DNA of 64,000 nucleotides, taken from contig OY821775.1 in NCBI GenBank assembly GCA_963682175.1, positions 28,952,053 to 29,016,052 of the forward strand, written 5' to 3'. Shown here piece by piece: positions 11,760 to 22,115 of this stretch (positions are counted from its first letter, which is position 1; each line of letters starts with the position of its first letter). The notes under the pieces are model-generated. The model did not search any database, was not told the origin of the DNA, and saw nothing but the letters and a program-made list of their open reading frames with translations. The position numbers and the translations under genes are program-made. The stretch comes from Triglochin maritima (Eukaryota > Streptophyta > Magnoliopsida > Alismatales > Juncaginaceae).

Positions 11760-12280
11760 GGTGTTCCCCCTCCTTCTCATACTCCCTCTACTCCTCTAGT
11801 TCCCTTCTCGTTATCCTCTCTCTTCTTCTCCTTCTCCCCCTCTCACTCCTCTCTTCCTTTTATCCATGTAAGGATAACGAGAGAAGGAGAGAGTAAGAGG
11901 GAGATATATGAGGAGAAGAGGGAAGAGCAGAGAGAGGGGAAAAGAGGGAAGAGAGTCAAGAAGAAGAAGAGAGAAGGAAGAGGGAGAGAGAAGGAGAGAA
12001 TAGGGAAGGAGAGAGGAAACGAGAGAAGAGGAGATAGATAAGGGTAGAGAGATAGAGAAGGGAGAGCAGAGAGAGACGGAGAGAGGAGATAGAGAATGGA
12101 GAGAAGGGAGAGAGGAGAGGGAAAAAGGGGAAGCGAGCGACAGAAGGAGAGGGAGAGAGTAGAAGAAGAGAGAATGAGAGAGGGAACGAGTGAGAAGGAG
12201 AAGAGAAAGTGGATAAGAGGGAGAACGAGAGAGAATGAGAAAAGGAGAAGCGAGAGGATGCGAGATGAGGAGAGAGAGAA
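11760..12280 (+). repeat. Satellite block II, left part
   Basis: This is the start of a unit, resuming after the LTR insertion with the target duplication and a box in the tgttccccc form. It is interrupted at 12280 by LINE A; the 17-bp target duplication gatgaggagagagagaa is 12264-12280. Removing the LINE leaves a unit of ordinary length, about 2.55 kb, up to the next box at 16446. Confidence 0.9.
11761..11881 (+). repeat. Strand-switch pyrimidine box 4
   Basis: Arms at 11807-11816 and 11872-11881 are perfect, with a 55-nt loop. The box is in the tgttccccc form and is directly abutted by LTR element 1. Confidence 0.9.
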
Positions 12281-14401
12281 GGGGAGAGGAGGAGGGGATA
12301 ATATTCTCTTGGCACATGAGTTGTGCCATAATATGCATCTTGACGTGGGGAGGGGACGCATGTGCCTACAACTTGAACTTAGGAAGGCGTATGACTCGCT
12401 ATCTTGGGAGTTCTTGGATGCGGTTCTTGCACGCTTTAACTTCCCCTCGAAATGGAGAAGATGGGTGGCGGCTTGTTTGAGAGCTTCTTTTGTGGTGAAT
12501 GTGAATGGACAAAATTCAGCCTCGTTTGTGGCAACCAATGGGTTAAGGCAAGGGGACCCGATGGCACCCTACCTCTTTGTTCTTAGCATGGAAGTTCTTA
12601 GTGCCCTTTTCAAGGAGGAGGTGGCTGCCGGACGACTCACCCCACTAAGGTGTGGAAGAGAATGGATTTCTCACCTTTTATTTGCCGATGACGTGATGGT
12701 TTTCGCCGAAGCTACAAAGGAGAACGCGATTACTATTAAGCGCATCATGGACAAGTTTGAAGCTATGTCGGGTCTCTGGCTAAATACGGAGAAGAGCAAC
12801 CTATTCTTAGGAGGGGACCATAGGAAGAAAGAGTGGATTGCTGAATTCCTTCAAATGAAATCGGCGGCGCTACCGGTTAAGTACCTTGGGCTGCCATTGA
12901 TATCCTGTCGTTTGAGTAAACGACATTGCCAAAGCCTTGTGGAGAAGGTGAGGGCGAAGTTAAGTGAGTGGAGGAGGGGTCTTCTATCTATGGCGGGTAG
13001 GGTGGAGTTGGTTAGGAGTGTGCTTGTCTCCTTTAGTGTATTTTGGACTTCGGCCTTCTACATCCCACGAAGCATATTGTATGAGATTGAGCATATCATG
13101 TCGCACTTCATTTGGGGGGGAGAAAAAAAGATGGTGCTAGTATCTTGGAAGGACATATGTACTACAAAGCAAGAGGGTGGGCTTGGCCTTCGACGTCTCA
13201 CCGAGTGGAATGATGCCGGGTTGCTGCGATTATTTTGGTTGGTTGCGGCAAACCAATCATCACTTTGGGTTAAGGCCATCCGGAGCAAGTATTTGCGCAA
13301 CAAGAGTGTGTGGCATGCTAGGCCACCGGCTAGTTGTTCATGGGCTTGGAGAAGCGTACTACGACTCCAAGCCAAAGCAAGGGAAACATTCTTCTTTGAG
13401 ATTGGGGATGGCACAAATGTGCGCTTCTTTGAGGACCCATGGTGTGGGAGGCCTTTCATTTGCGAGGAGCAAGGCTCTAGGTTCCAATACGATATGGGGG
13501 TACCCATGGACACAAGGGTGTCCTACTTCTTGGGAGAGGAGGGATGGCGGCTGCCATTTCCTAAGTCACGCTTCATGGAGGACATTTGGCAAAGGGTGCG
13601 AGGAATTAAGCCTACGGGGGGAGGGGATGTACTTTGTTGGGAGGAGAGTAGGAGGAAGGCCTTCTCCCTAAAGGCCGCATGGAAATCAATCCGAAGAGAG
13701 GGGCCGAGAGTGGGCTGGTCCCATGGGGTGTGGCACTCCCTTGCTATTCCTCGAGTCTCCTTATGTGTGTGGAGAGCTATGAGAAATCGGCTACCTACCA
13801 TGGACTTACTTTTGGCACGACACAAACATGTGATCTCTCGGTGTGCACTTTGCAAGTGTGCGGGGGAGAGTGTGGAGCACCTATTTTGGGAGTGTAGCTT
13901 TTCAAAAGAAGTGTGGCATGGGATTCTTGATGTATTACGGATTCGTGGAGTGGGAAGTGATGTAATCCATGACGAGCTTGAAAGGATTATTTCGGCATCA
14001 AGGACCACGATGGACAAGCACATGGCACGACTAGCATATGGTAGCACAATTTACTTACTCTGGCAAGAGAGGAACATGCGGGTGATGGAGGGGCAGCAAC
14101 GACCGGCCTCCCTCGTGGTCCACAACATCAAGGAGATGGTGAGATTGAAGGCCACTACAAGCAAGCAAAATGATCATGATGTGTGTGAGGAGATTAGAGT
14201 GAGATGGTTGTAATGTGACTTACCCGTGTGTGGGGAGCCTACTTTAAGTTTGGTAGGATAGACATGTTTGTAATGCTGACCTAGCATGTTTTTATATCCG
14301 ATTATGTAGAGTAGCATAATCCGAATTTGTAATTTTCAGCACCTTTGTGCTATATATACACATGGGGGCTCGCCTCCCTTTTTGCTTTGCAAAAAAAAAA
14401 A
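12281..14401 (+). mobile_element. LINE A: 5'-truncated L1-type LINE insertion
   Basis: Non-satellite sequence is bounded by a perfect 17-bp target duplication, gatgaggagagagagaa, at 12264-12280 and 14402-14418. It ends in 11 A residues (14391-14401) preceded by the 3' terminus gcctccctttttgctttgc, which is shared almost exactly with LINE F. The insert begins inside the reverse transcriptase domain, so it is a classical 5'-truncated product of target-primed reverse transcription. A few purine bases of unclear origin (12281-12296) lie at the 5' junction. The 3' UTR covers 14214-14390. The clean TSD and the long open frame suggest a fairly young insertion. Confidence 0.94.
12297..14213 (+). pseudogene. 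LINE ORF2 fragment: reverse transcriptase (C-terminal part) and zf-RVT
   Basis: This is an open frame of about 638 codons matching the second half of plant L1 ORF2. In order it shows DNILLAHELCH, RT motif A (KAYDSLSW), motif B (GLRQGDPMAPYLF), the catalytic FADD at 12681-12692, YLGLPL in the thumb, WGG, and a zf-RVT zinc-binding region near 13755-13925 with CALC and HLFWEC. The TAA stop is at 14211-14213. The endonuclease and the first RT motifs are missing, so the fragment cannot retrotranspose alone. The frame stays open upstream through satellite to 12096, but that extension is a chance fusion with Arg/Glu-rich sequence. No RNase H domain follows zf-RVT. It is the least damaged RT C-terminus in the window, with no internal stop. 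Confidence 0.93.
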
Positions 14402-16063
14402 GATGAGGAGAGAGAGAAAGAGAGAGAGGGACAAGAGGGAGAGGGCGGAGAGAGAAAGGAGAGTGGGAGAAGAAGGAGACGAAGAGAAGGAGAAGAGGGA
14501 GGAGGAGGGGAGAGGTGGAGAAGAAAAGAGAGACGGAGAGCGAGAATGAGAGATAGAGAAGGGAGAGATGAGAGTGGAGAAAAGAGGACAAGAAGAGTAG
14601 AGAGAGAAGGAGGGGGGAGAGAGGAAGAGAAAAGAGTAGAGGGGAGAGAAAGAAGAGAGGATAAAGAAGGGAAAGGGAGGGAAAAGGAGAAACGAGAGAA
14701 GTAGAGGGAGGAGAGAGGACGGAGAAGAAGGAAGAGAGAGAGCGAGAGATGGAGGGGAAGAAGGAGGGAGTGGAGAAGAGGATAAGAGGGAGATAGAGAA
14801 TGAAGGAGAATAAGAGGGAAGAGGCGTGATAGAAGGAGAAAGGGCACGAGAGTGGTAGAGAAACGAGGGAAGGAGGAGAGAAGAGGAAGAGAGAGAGGGA
14901 AGAGAGGGGAAGTAGAGGGGACAAAGGAGAAGATATATGGGGAGAAGGAGTGGGATAGAAGGAGAGAGAGCGAGAGACGGAGAGAGAGGAGGAGAAGGGA
15001 AAGAGGAGGATAGGGAAGGATAGGAAGAGGGAGAGAGAAGAAGAAGAGAGATGGATAAGAAGGGAGAGGAGAAGGAGAGGGAATCGGAGGGAGATAGAGA
15101 TGAAGAGAGGGAGAAGAGGGAAGAGTGGGAGAGAGGTAAAGGAGAGAAGAGAGAGGGGTAGAGAGGTAGTGTGAGAAATACAGAGGGAAGGAAGAGACGG
15201 AGAGAGAGAGAGAATGGAGAGGAGAGAGAAGGAGAGGGAGAAAAGGAGAAGGGAGAGAAAGCAGGAGAGAGGGAGATAAAGAGAGAGAGATAAGGAGAAG
15301 TGGGATAAAGGAGGGAGGGAGAGAAGAAAGAGAAAGACGCAGAAGGAGAGAGAAAATGAGAAGGGAGAAGGGAGGAGGAGAAGGATAATGAGAACGAGAG
15401 AGGAGAGAGGAGGGAAGAGAGAGAAGAGGAGAGAAGGAGAGGAGAGGTAGGTAGAGAAGTCAAGGAGAAGAGAGAAGGGAGGGAGAGAGAGAGAAGGACA
15501 GAGACAGAGAAGAGAAAAGAGGGATAGGGATTGGGAGAGAAGAGAGAAGGACAGAGACAGAGAAGAGAAAAGAGGGATAGGGATTGGGAGAGAAGAGAGA
15601 AGGAGAATAGGAAAGAGGTGAGAGAGATGGGAAGAGAGAGGAGGGAGAAGAAGTGAGAGAGATCGAGAGGAGTAGAAGGAGTTAGTGGGGGAGGGGGATA
15701 AGAAGGAGTGGGGTAAGAGGGAGATAAAGAAGGAGAAAGAGGAGAGCAAGGATAAGAGGAGAGAGAGATAAGAAGAGCGAGAAGGAGAGAGGAGAGAGGG
15801 AGGGGAACGAGAGGGAGATGACGAGATAAAGAAGGGACGGTGAGAGAAAAGAGGAGACTAGAGGGGGAACGAGAGGAGACGGAGGGACAAGAGGAGAAGG
15901 AGAGAGAGAGCGGGAAAGAGAGAAGGAGAGGGGAGGAGAGAGAGGGAGGGGGAGAAGAGGGAGGGGACGAGAGGAGACGGAGGGATGAGAGGAGAGAGAA
16001 GAGAAGTAGAGAGAGAGCGGAGGAGAGGAAGAGAGGGAGAAGAGGGAGAAGAGGGGAGAGAGA

Positions 16064-16100
16064 GAAGAAGAAGAAGAAGAAGAAGAAGAAGAAGAAGAAG
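16064..16100 (+). repeat. (GAA)n microsatellite, about 12 repeats
   Basis: This trinucleotide tract is present in every unit at the same position, but its length varies: about 5 repeats near 4408, 9 near 1861, 10 at 21150-21180. Long GAA/TTC tracts are known to form intramolecular triplexes. Confidence 0.9.
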
Positions 16101-16445
16101 GATAGAGGAGGAGAGGTTGAACGAGAGAATGAGAAGAGGATAGAGAAGGAAAGGAGGAGGAGAGGGAATAGGGAAGGGAACGGGATAGAGAAGGGAGGGT
16201 AGAGATAGAGAGTGAGAGAGAGAAGGAGCGAGAGAGATAGAGGAGGAGAGACGAAACGGGAGAGGAGAGAGATAAGGAGAAAGAGAAGGGGAGAGGAGGA
16301 GAGAAAAGGGAGAAGGGAGTGAGTGATAAAAGAAAGATGAGGGAAGAGGATAGGAGAGAGGAGAACAGGGAGAAGGGGAGAGGAGAAGGGAGAGAGAGAA
16401 CGGGAAGAGGAGCAATGAAGGGAAGGAGGAGATAGAGAGAGAAGG

Positions 16446-16565
16446 TGTCCCCCCTCCTTCTCATCCTCCCTCTACTCCTCTAGTTCCCTTCTCGTTATCC
16501 TCTCTCTTCTTCTCCTTCTCCCCCTCTCACTCCTCTCTTCCTTTTATCCATGTAAGGATAACGAG
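16446..16565 (+). repeat. Strand-switch pyrimidine box 5
   Basis: Perfect arms CTCGTTATCC 16491-16500 and GGATAACGAG 16556-16565. Confidence 0.9.
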
Positions 16566-18581
16566 AGAAGGAGAGAGTAAGAGGGAGATATACGAGGAGA
16601 AGAGGGAAGAGGAGAGAGAGGGGAAAAGAGGGAAGAAAGTCAAGAAGAAGAAGAGAGAAGGAAGAGGGAGAGAGAAGGAGAGAATAGGGAAGGAGAGAGG
16701 AAACGAGAGAAGAGGAGATAGATAAGGGTAGAGAGAAAGAGAAGGGAGAGCAGAGAGAGAAGGAGAGAGGAGATAGAGAATGGAGAGAAGGGAGAGAGGA
16801 GAGGGAAAAAGGGGAAGCGAGCGACAGAAGGAGAGGGAGAGAGTAGAAGAAGAGAGAAGGAGAGAGGATAAGGAGAGAGTTAGAAGGATAAGGAGAGAGG
16901 GAACGAGTGAGAAGGAGAAGAGAAAGTGGATAAGAGGGAGAACGAGAGAGAATGAGAAAAGGAGAAGCAAGAGGATGCGAGATGAGGAGAGAGAGAAAGA
17001 GAGAGAGGGACAAGAGGGACAAGAGGGAGAGGGCGGAGAGAGAAAGGAGAGTGGGAGAAGAAGGAGACGAAGAGAAGGAGAAGAGGGAAGAGGAGGGGAG
17101 AGGTGGAGAAGAAAAGAGAGACGGAGAGCGAGAATGAGAGATAGAGAAGGGAGAGATGAGAGTGGAGAAAAGAGGACAAGAAGAGTAGAGAGAGAAGGAG
17201 GGGGGAGAGAGGAAGAGAAAAGAGTAGAGGGGAGAGAAGGAAGAGAGGATAAAGAAGGGAAAGGGAGGGAAAAGGAGAAACGAGAGAAGTAGAGGGAGGA
17301 GAGAGGACGGAGAAGAAGGAAGAGAGAGAGAGCGAGAGATGGAGGGGAAGAAGGAGGGAGTGGAGAAGAGGATAAGAGGGAGATAGAGAATGAAGGAGAA
17401 TAAGAGGGAAGAGGCGTGAGAGAAGGAGAGAGCGCACGAGAGAGGTAGAGAAGCGAGGGAAGGAGGAGAGAAGAGGAAGAGAGAGAAGGAAGAGAGGGGA
17501 AGTAGAGGGGAGAAAGGAGAAGATATATGGGGAGAAGGAATGGGATAGAAGGAGAGAGAGCGAGAGACGGAGAGAGAGGAGGAGAAGGGAAAGAGGAGGA
17601 TAGGGAAGGATAGGAAGAGGGAGAGAGAAGAAGAAGAGAGATGGATAAGAAGGGAGAGGAGAAGGAGAGGAAATCGGAGGGAGATAGAGATGAAGAGAGG
17701 GAGAAGAGGGAAGAGTGGGAGAGAGGTAAAGGAGAGAAGAGAGAGGGGTAGAGAGGTAGTGTGAGAAATACAGAGGGAAGGAAGAGACGGAGAGAGAGAA
17801 TGGAGAGGAGAGAGAAGGAGAGGGAGAAAAGGAGAAGGGAGAGAAAGCAGGAGAGAGGGAGATAAAGAGAGAGGGATAAGGAGAAGAGGGATAAAGGAGG
17901 GAGGGAGAGAAGAAAGAGAAAGACGGAGAAGGAGAGAGAAAATGAGAAGGGAGAAGGGAGGAGGAGAAGGATAATGAGAACGAGAGAGGAGAGAGGAGGG
18001 AAGAGAGAGAAGAGGAGAGAAGGAGAGGAGAGGTAGGTAGAGAAGTCAAGGAGAAGAGAGAAGGGAGGGAGAGAGAGAGAAGGACAGAGACAGAGAAGAG
18101 AAAAGAGGGATAGGGATTGGGAGAGAAGAGAGAAGGAGAATAGGAAAGAGGTGAGAGAGATGGGAAGAGAGAGGAGGGAGAAGAAGGGAGAGAGATCGAG
18201 AGGAGTAGAAGGAGTTAGTGGGGGAGGGGGATAAGAAGGAGAGGGGTAAGAGGGAGATAGAGAAGGAGAAAGAGGAGAGCAATGATAAGAGGAGAGAGAG
18301 ATAAGAAGAGCGAGAAGGAGAGAGGAGAGAGGGAGGGGAACGAGAGGGAGATGACGAGATAAAGAAGGGACGGTGAGAGAAAAGAGGAGACTAGAGGGGG
18401 AACGAGAGGAGACGGAGGCCAAGAGGAGAAGGAGAGAGAGAGCGGGAGAGAGCGAAGGAGAGGGGAGGAGAGAGAGGGAGGGGGAGGGAGAAGAGGGAGG
18501 GGACGAGAGGAGACGGAGGGATGAGAGGAGAGAGAAGAGAAGTAGAGAGAGTGCGGAGGAGAGGGAGAAGAGGGGAGAGAG

Positions 18582-18612
<31 letters not shown>

Positions 18613-18968
18613 GAAGAAGAAGAAGGATAGAGGAGGAGAGGTTGAACGAGAGAATGAGAAGAGGATAGAGAAGAAAAGGAGGACGAGAGGGAATAGGGAA
18701 GGGAACGAGATAGAGAAGGGAGGGTAGAGATAGAGAGTGAGAGAGAAGGAGCGAGAGAGATAGAGGAGGAGAGACGAAACGGGAGAGGAGAGAGATAAGG
18801 AGAAAGAGAAGGAGAGAGGAGGAGAGAAAAGGGAGAAGGGAGTGAGTGATAAAAGAAAGATGAGGGAAGAGGATAGGAGAGAGGAGAAGAGGGAGAAGGG
18901 GAGAGGAGAAGGGAGAGAGAGAACGGGAAGAGGAGCAATGAAGGGAAGGAGGAGATAGAGAGAGAAGG
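16446..18968 (+). repeat. Satellite unit, 2523 bp
   Basis: This is a complete unit with a single 53-bp subrepeat near 18085 and the longest interrupted (GAA)n in the window (about 18582-18626, broken by one tag). The subfamily marker matches the units right of 28 kb more than its immediate neighbours. Confidence 0.88.
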
Positions 18969-19088
18969 TGTCCCCCCTCCTTCTCATCGTCCCTCTACTC
19001 CTCTAGTTCCCTTCTCGTTATCCTCTCTCTTCTTCTCCTTCTCCCCCTCTCACTCCTCTCTTCCTTCTATCCATGTAAGGATAACGAG
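18969..19088 (+). repeat. Strand-switch pyrimidine box 6
   Basis: Perfect arms at 19014-19023 and 19079-19088, with one base change (catcgtccc) in the left part of the box. Confidence 0.9.
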
Positions 19089-21286
19089 AGAAGGAGAGAG
19101 TAAGAGGGAGATATACGAGGAGAAGAGGGAAGAGGAGAGAGAGGGGAAAAGAGGGAAGAGAGTCAAGAAGAAGAAGAGAGAAGGAAGAGGGAGAGAGAAG
19201 GAGAGAATAGGGAAGGAGAGAGGAAACGAGAGAAGAGGAGATAGATAAGGGTAGAGAGATAGAGAAGGGAGAGCAGAGAGAGAAGGAGAGAGGAGATAGA
19301 GAATGGAGAGAACGGAGAGAGGAGAGGGAAAAAGGGGAAGTGAGCGACAGAAGGAGAGGGAGAGAGTAGAAGAAGAGAGAATGAGAGAGGATAAGGAGAG
19401 AGTTAGAAGGATAAGGAGAGAGGGAACGAGTGAGAAGGAGAAGAGAAAGTGGATAAGGGGGAGAACGAGAGAGAATGAGAAAAGGAGAAGCGAGAGGATG
19501 CGAGAAGAGGAGAGAGAGAAAGAGAGAGAGAGGGACAAGAGGGAGAGGGCGGAGAGAGAAAGGAGAGTGGGAGAAGAAGGAGACGAAGAGAAGGAGAAGA
19601 GGGAAGAGGAGGGGAGAGGTGGAGAAGAAAAGAGAGACGGAGAGCGAGAATGAGAGATAGAGAATGGAGAGATGAAAGTGGAGAAAAGAGGACAAGAAGA
19701 GTAGAGAGAGAAGGAGGGGGGAGAGAGGAAGAGAAAAGAGTAGAGGGGAGAGAAGGAAGAGAGGATAAAGAAGGGAAAGGGAGGGAAAAGGAGAAACGAG
19801 AGAAGTAGAGGGAGGAGAGAGGACGGAGAAGAAGGAAGAGAGAGAGCGAGAGATGGAGGGGAAGAAGGAGGGAGTGGAGAAGAGGATAAGAGGGAGATAG
19901 AGAATGAAGGAGAATAAGAGGGAAGAGGCGTGAGAGAAGGAGAGAGGGCACGAGAGAGGTAGAGAAGCGAGGGAAGGAGGAGAGAAGAGGAAGAGAGAGA
20001 AGGAAGAGAGGGGAAGTAGAGGGGAGAAAGGAGAAGATATATATGGGGAGAAGGAGTGGGATAGAAGGAGAGAGAGCGAGAGACGGAGAGAGAGGAGGAG
20101 AAGGGAAAGAGGAGGATAGGGAAGGATAGGAAGAGGGAGAGAGAAGAAGAAGAGAGATGGATAAGAAGGGAGAGGAGAAGGAGAGGGAATCGGAGGGAGA
20201 TAGAGATGAAGAGAGGGGGAAGAGGGAAGAGTGGGAGAGAGGTAAAGGAGAGAAGAGAGAGGGGTAGAGAGGTAGTGTGAGAAATACAGAGGGAAGGAAG
20301 AGACGGAGAGAGAGAGAATGGAGAGGAGAGAGAAGGAGAGGGAGAAAAGGAGAAGGGAGAGAAAGCAGGAGAGAGGGAGATATAGAGAGATGGATAAGGA
20401 GAAGAGGGATAAAGGAGAGAGGGAGAGAAGAAAGAGAAAGACGGAGAAGGAGAGAGAAAATGAGAAGGGAGGAGGAGAAGGATAATGAAAACGAGAGAGG
20501 AGAGAGGAGGGAAGAGAGAGAATAGGAGAGAAGGAGAGGAGAGGTAGGTAGAGAAGTCAAGGAGAAGAGAGAAGGGAGGGAGAGAGAGAAGGACAGAGAC
20601 AGAGAAGAGAAAAGAGGGATAGGGATTGGGAGAGAAGAGCGAAGGACAGAGACAGAGAAGAGAAAAGAGGGATAGGGATTGGGAGAGAAGAGAGAAGGAG
20701 AATAGGAAAGAGGTGAGAGAGATGGGAAGAGAGAGGAGGGAGAAGAAGGGAGAGAGATCGAGAGGAGTAGAAGGAGTTAGTGGGGGAGGGGGATAAGAAG
20801 GAGAGGGGTAAGAGGGAGATAGAGAAGGAGAAAGAGGAGAGCAAGGATAAGAGGAGAGAGAGATAAGAAGAGCGAGAAGGAGAGAGGAGAGAGGGAGGGG
20901 AACGAGAGGGAGATGACGAGATAAAGAAGGGACGGTGAGAGAAAAGAGGAGACTAGAGGGGGAACGAGAGGAGACGGAGGGACAAGAGGAGAAGGAGAGA
21001 GAGAGCGGGAGAGAGCGAAGGAGAGGGGAGGAGAGAGAGGGAGGGGGAGAAGAGGGACGGGACGAGAGGAGACGGAGGGATGAGAGGAGAGAGAAGAGAA
21101 GTAAAGAGAGAGCGGAGGAGAGGAAGAGAGGGAGAAGAGGGGAGAGAGAGAAGAAGAAGAAGAAGAAGAAGAAGAAGAAGGATAGAGGAGGAGAGGGAAT
21201 AGGGAAGGTAACGAGATAGAGAAGGGAGGGTAGAGATAGAGAGTGAGAGAGAGAAGGAGCGAGAGAGATAGAGGAGGAGAGAGAAG

Positions 21287-22115
21287 GAACATCTTTTGCG
21301 GTCAATTCAGCATGGGCTAGGCTCACGTCCCCCGGGCTATCCAATCTTTGCTTCCTAATTTCCGCAAGTGCCACCCTAGCCTCTCCAACCTTGTTGACAA
21401 TATTTCCAAATTTCAGCCCACTACATCGCTTTAGTGCCTCCTTTACTTCACTCAACTTTGCAACAACTCGATACATTTGAGTGCCATCAACTAACGTGGC
21501 CCAAGCCTCTTCTACCACCTCACGAAAGTCATCATGCTCGACCCAATGATTTTCAAAGCGGAACATGCGTTTCTTTCTTCTCCCATTTCCTTCCGTCTTC
21601 ATAGTGAGCATTGCATGATCGCTCAAATCTTTCTCACCCACAATGTAGTAGGAGTCCGGAAACACCTCAAGCCATGCATTTGTCATCAATATGCGATCTA
21701 TCCTAGTTTCAATGCATGCACTTCCTTCGGATGAGTTGGACCACGTGAACTCTCCTCCTGTTGAAGGCATCTCGAGAAGTTGGAGTGTGTCCACACAATT
21801 ATTGAACTCCTTAAGAGCAATTTCATTCGCCCCTCCTCCTCCACATTTTTCACTTGCCTTTCGGATGCAATTGAAGTCACCTCCCACTATCCAAGGGGTG
21901 GATACATTTGGTGTTATGGCAGCAAGGTCCTCCCACAAAACCCTTCGATCAACATGCCCATTATCACCATATATCACCGTGAATTCAAACTCTACCCCAT
22001 CCCTCCTCATTCGCCCCTTGAAGTGTAGAAGTTGTGTTGTTTCGAACGTAACCTTTAGATGCACCTCTTGTTCATTCCACAAGACAAGGATTCGGCCGGC
22101 ATCCACGATATGAGT
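21287..22115 (-). pseudogene. Second copy of LINE endonuclease segment (LINE B)
   Basis: The segment encodes the middle of the ORF2 endonuclease and the linker after it: VDAGRILVLWN, GGDFNCIRKASEK, FTWSNSSEG and SDHAML, ending at AELTAKDV. Bases 21287-22100 match 24434-25247 at a constant offset of 3147 bp. By eye I count six mismatches and no indels in 814 bp. The upstream join to zf-RVT falls around RIAN, where both partners look alike, suggesting microhomology. The downstream end opens straight into the pyrimidine strand of the satellite, so the frame reads on for kilobases with no biological meaning. Confidence 0.9.

Larger units (their letters stand above)
14402..21286 (+). repeat. Satellite block II, right part
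   Basis: The purine plus strand continues after the LINE A target duplication, with boxes at 16446 and 18969 (2523 bp apart). The last unit stops at 21286, about 2.3 kb past its box, where LINE sequence begins without poly(T) or a visible target duplication. The 53-bp subrepeat is double near 15490 and 20586 but single near 18085. No gene is seen. Confidence 0.92.

Noticed and set aside
12096..12296. In-frame N-terminal extension of the LINE A reverse transcriptase from satellite
   Set aside because: A chance read-through of stop-poor satellite into the truncated LINE. The domain match begins only at 12297.
16527..18938. Open frame of 803 codons on the minus strand, and many like it
   Set aside because: It is Ser/Leu/Pro/Phe low complexity from the pyrimidine strand. 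All stop codons need a purine, so long frames arise by composition, and several frames are open at once over the same bases.
19050..21286. In-frame C-terminal extension of the LINE B endonuclease fragment
   Set aside because: The frame simply runs into the pyrimidine strand of the satellite.
21691..22113. Plus-strand frames over the minus-strand LINEs
   Set aside because: They are antisense shadows of the endonuclease and RT frames, with no domain of their own.
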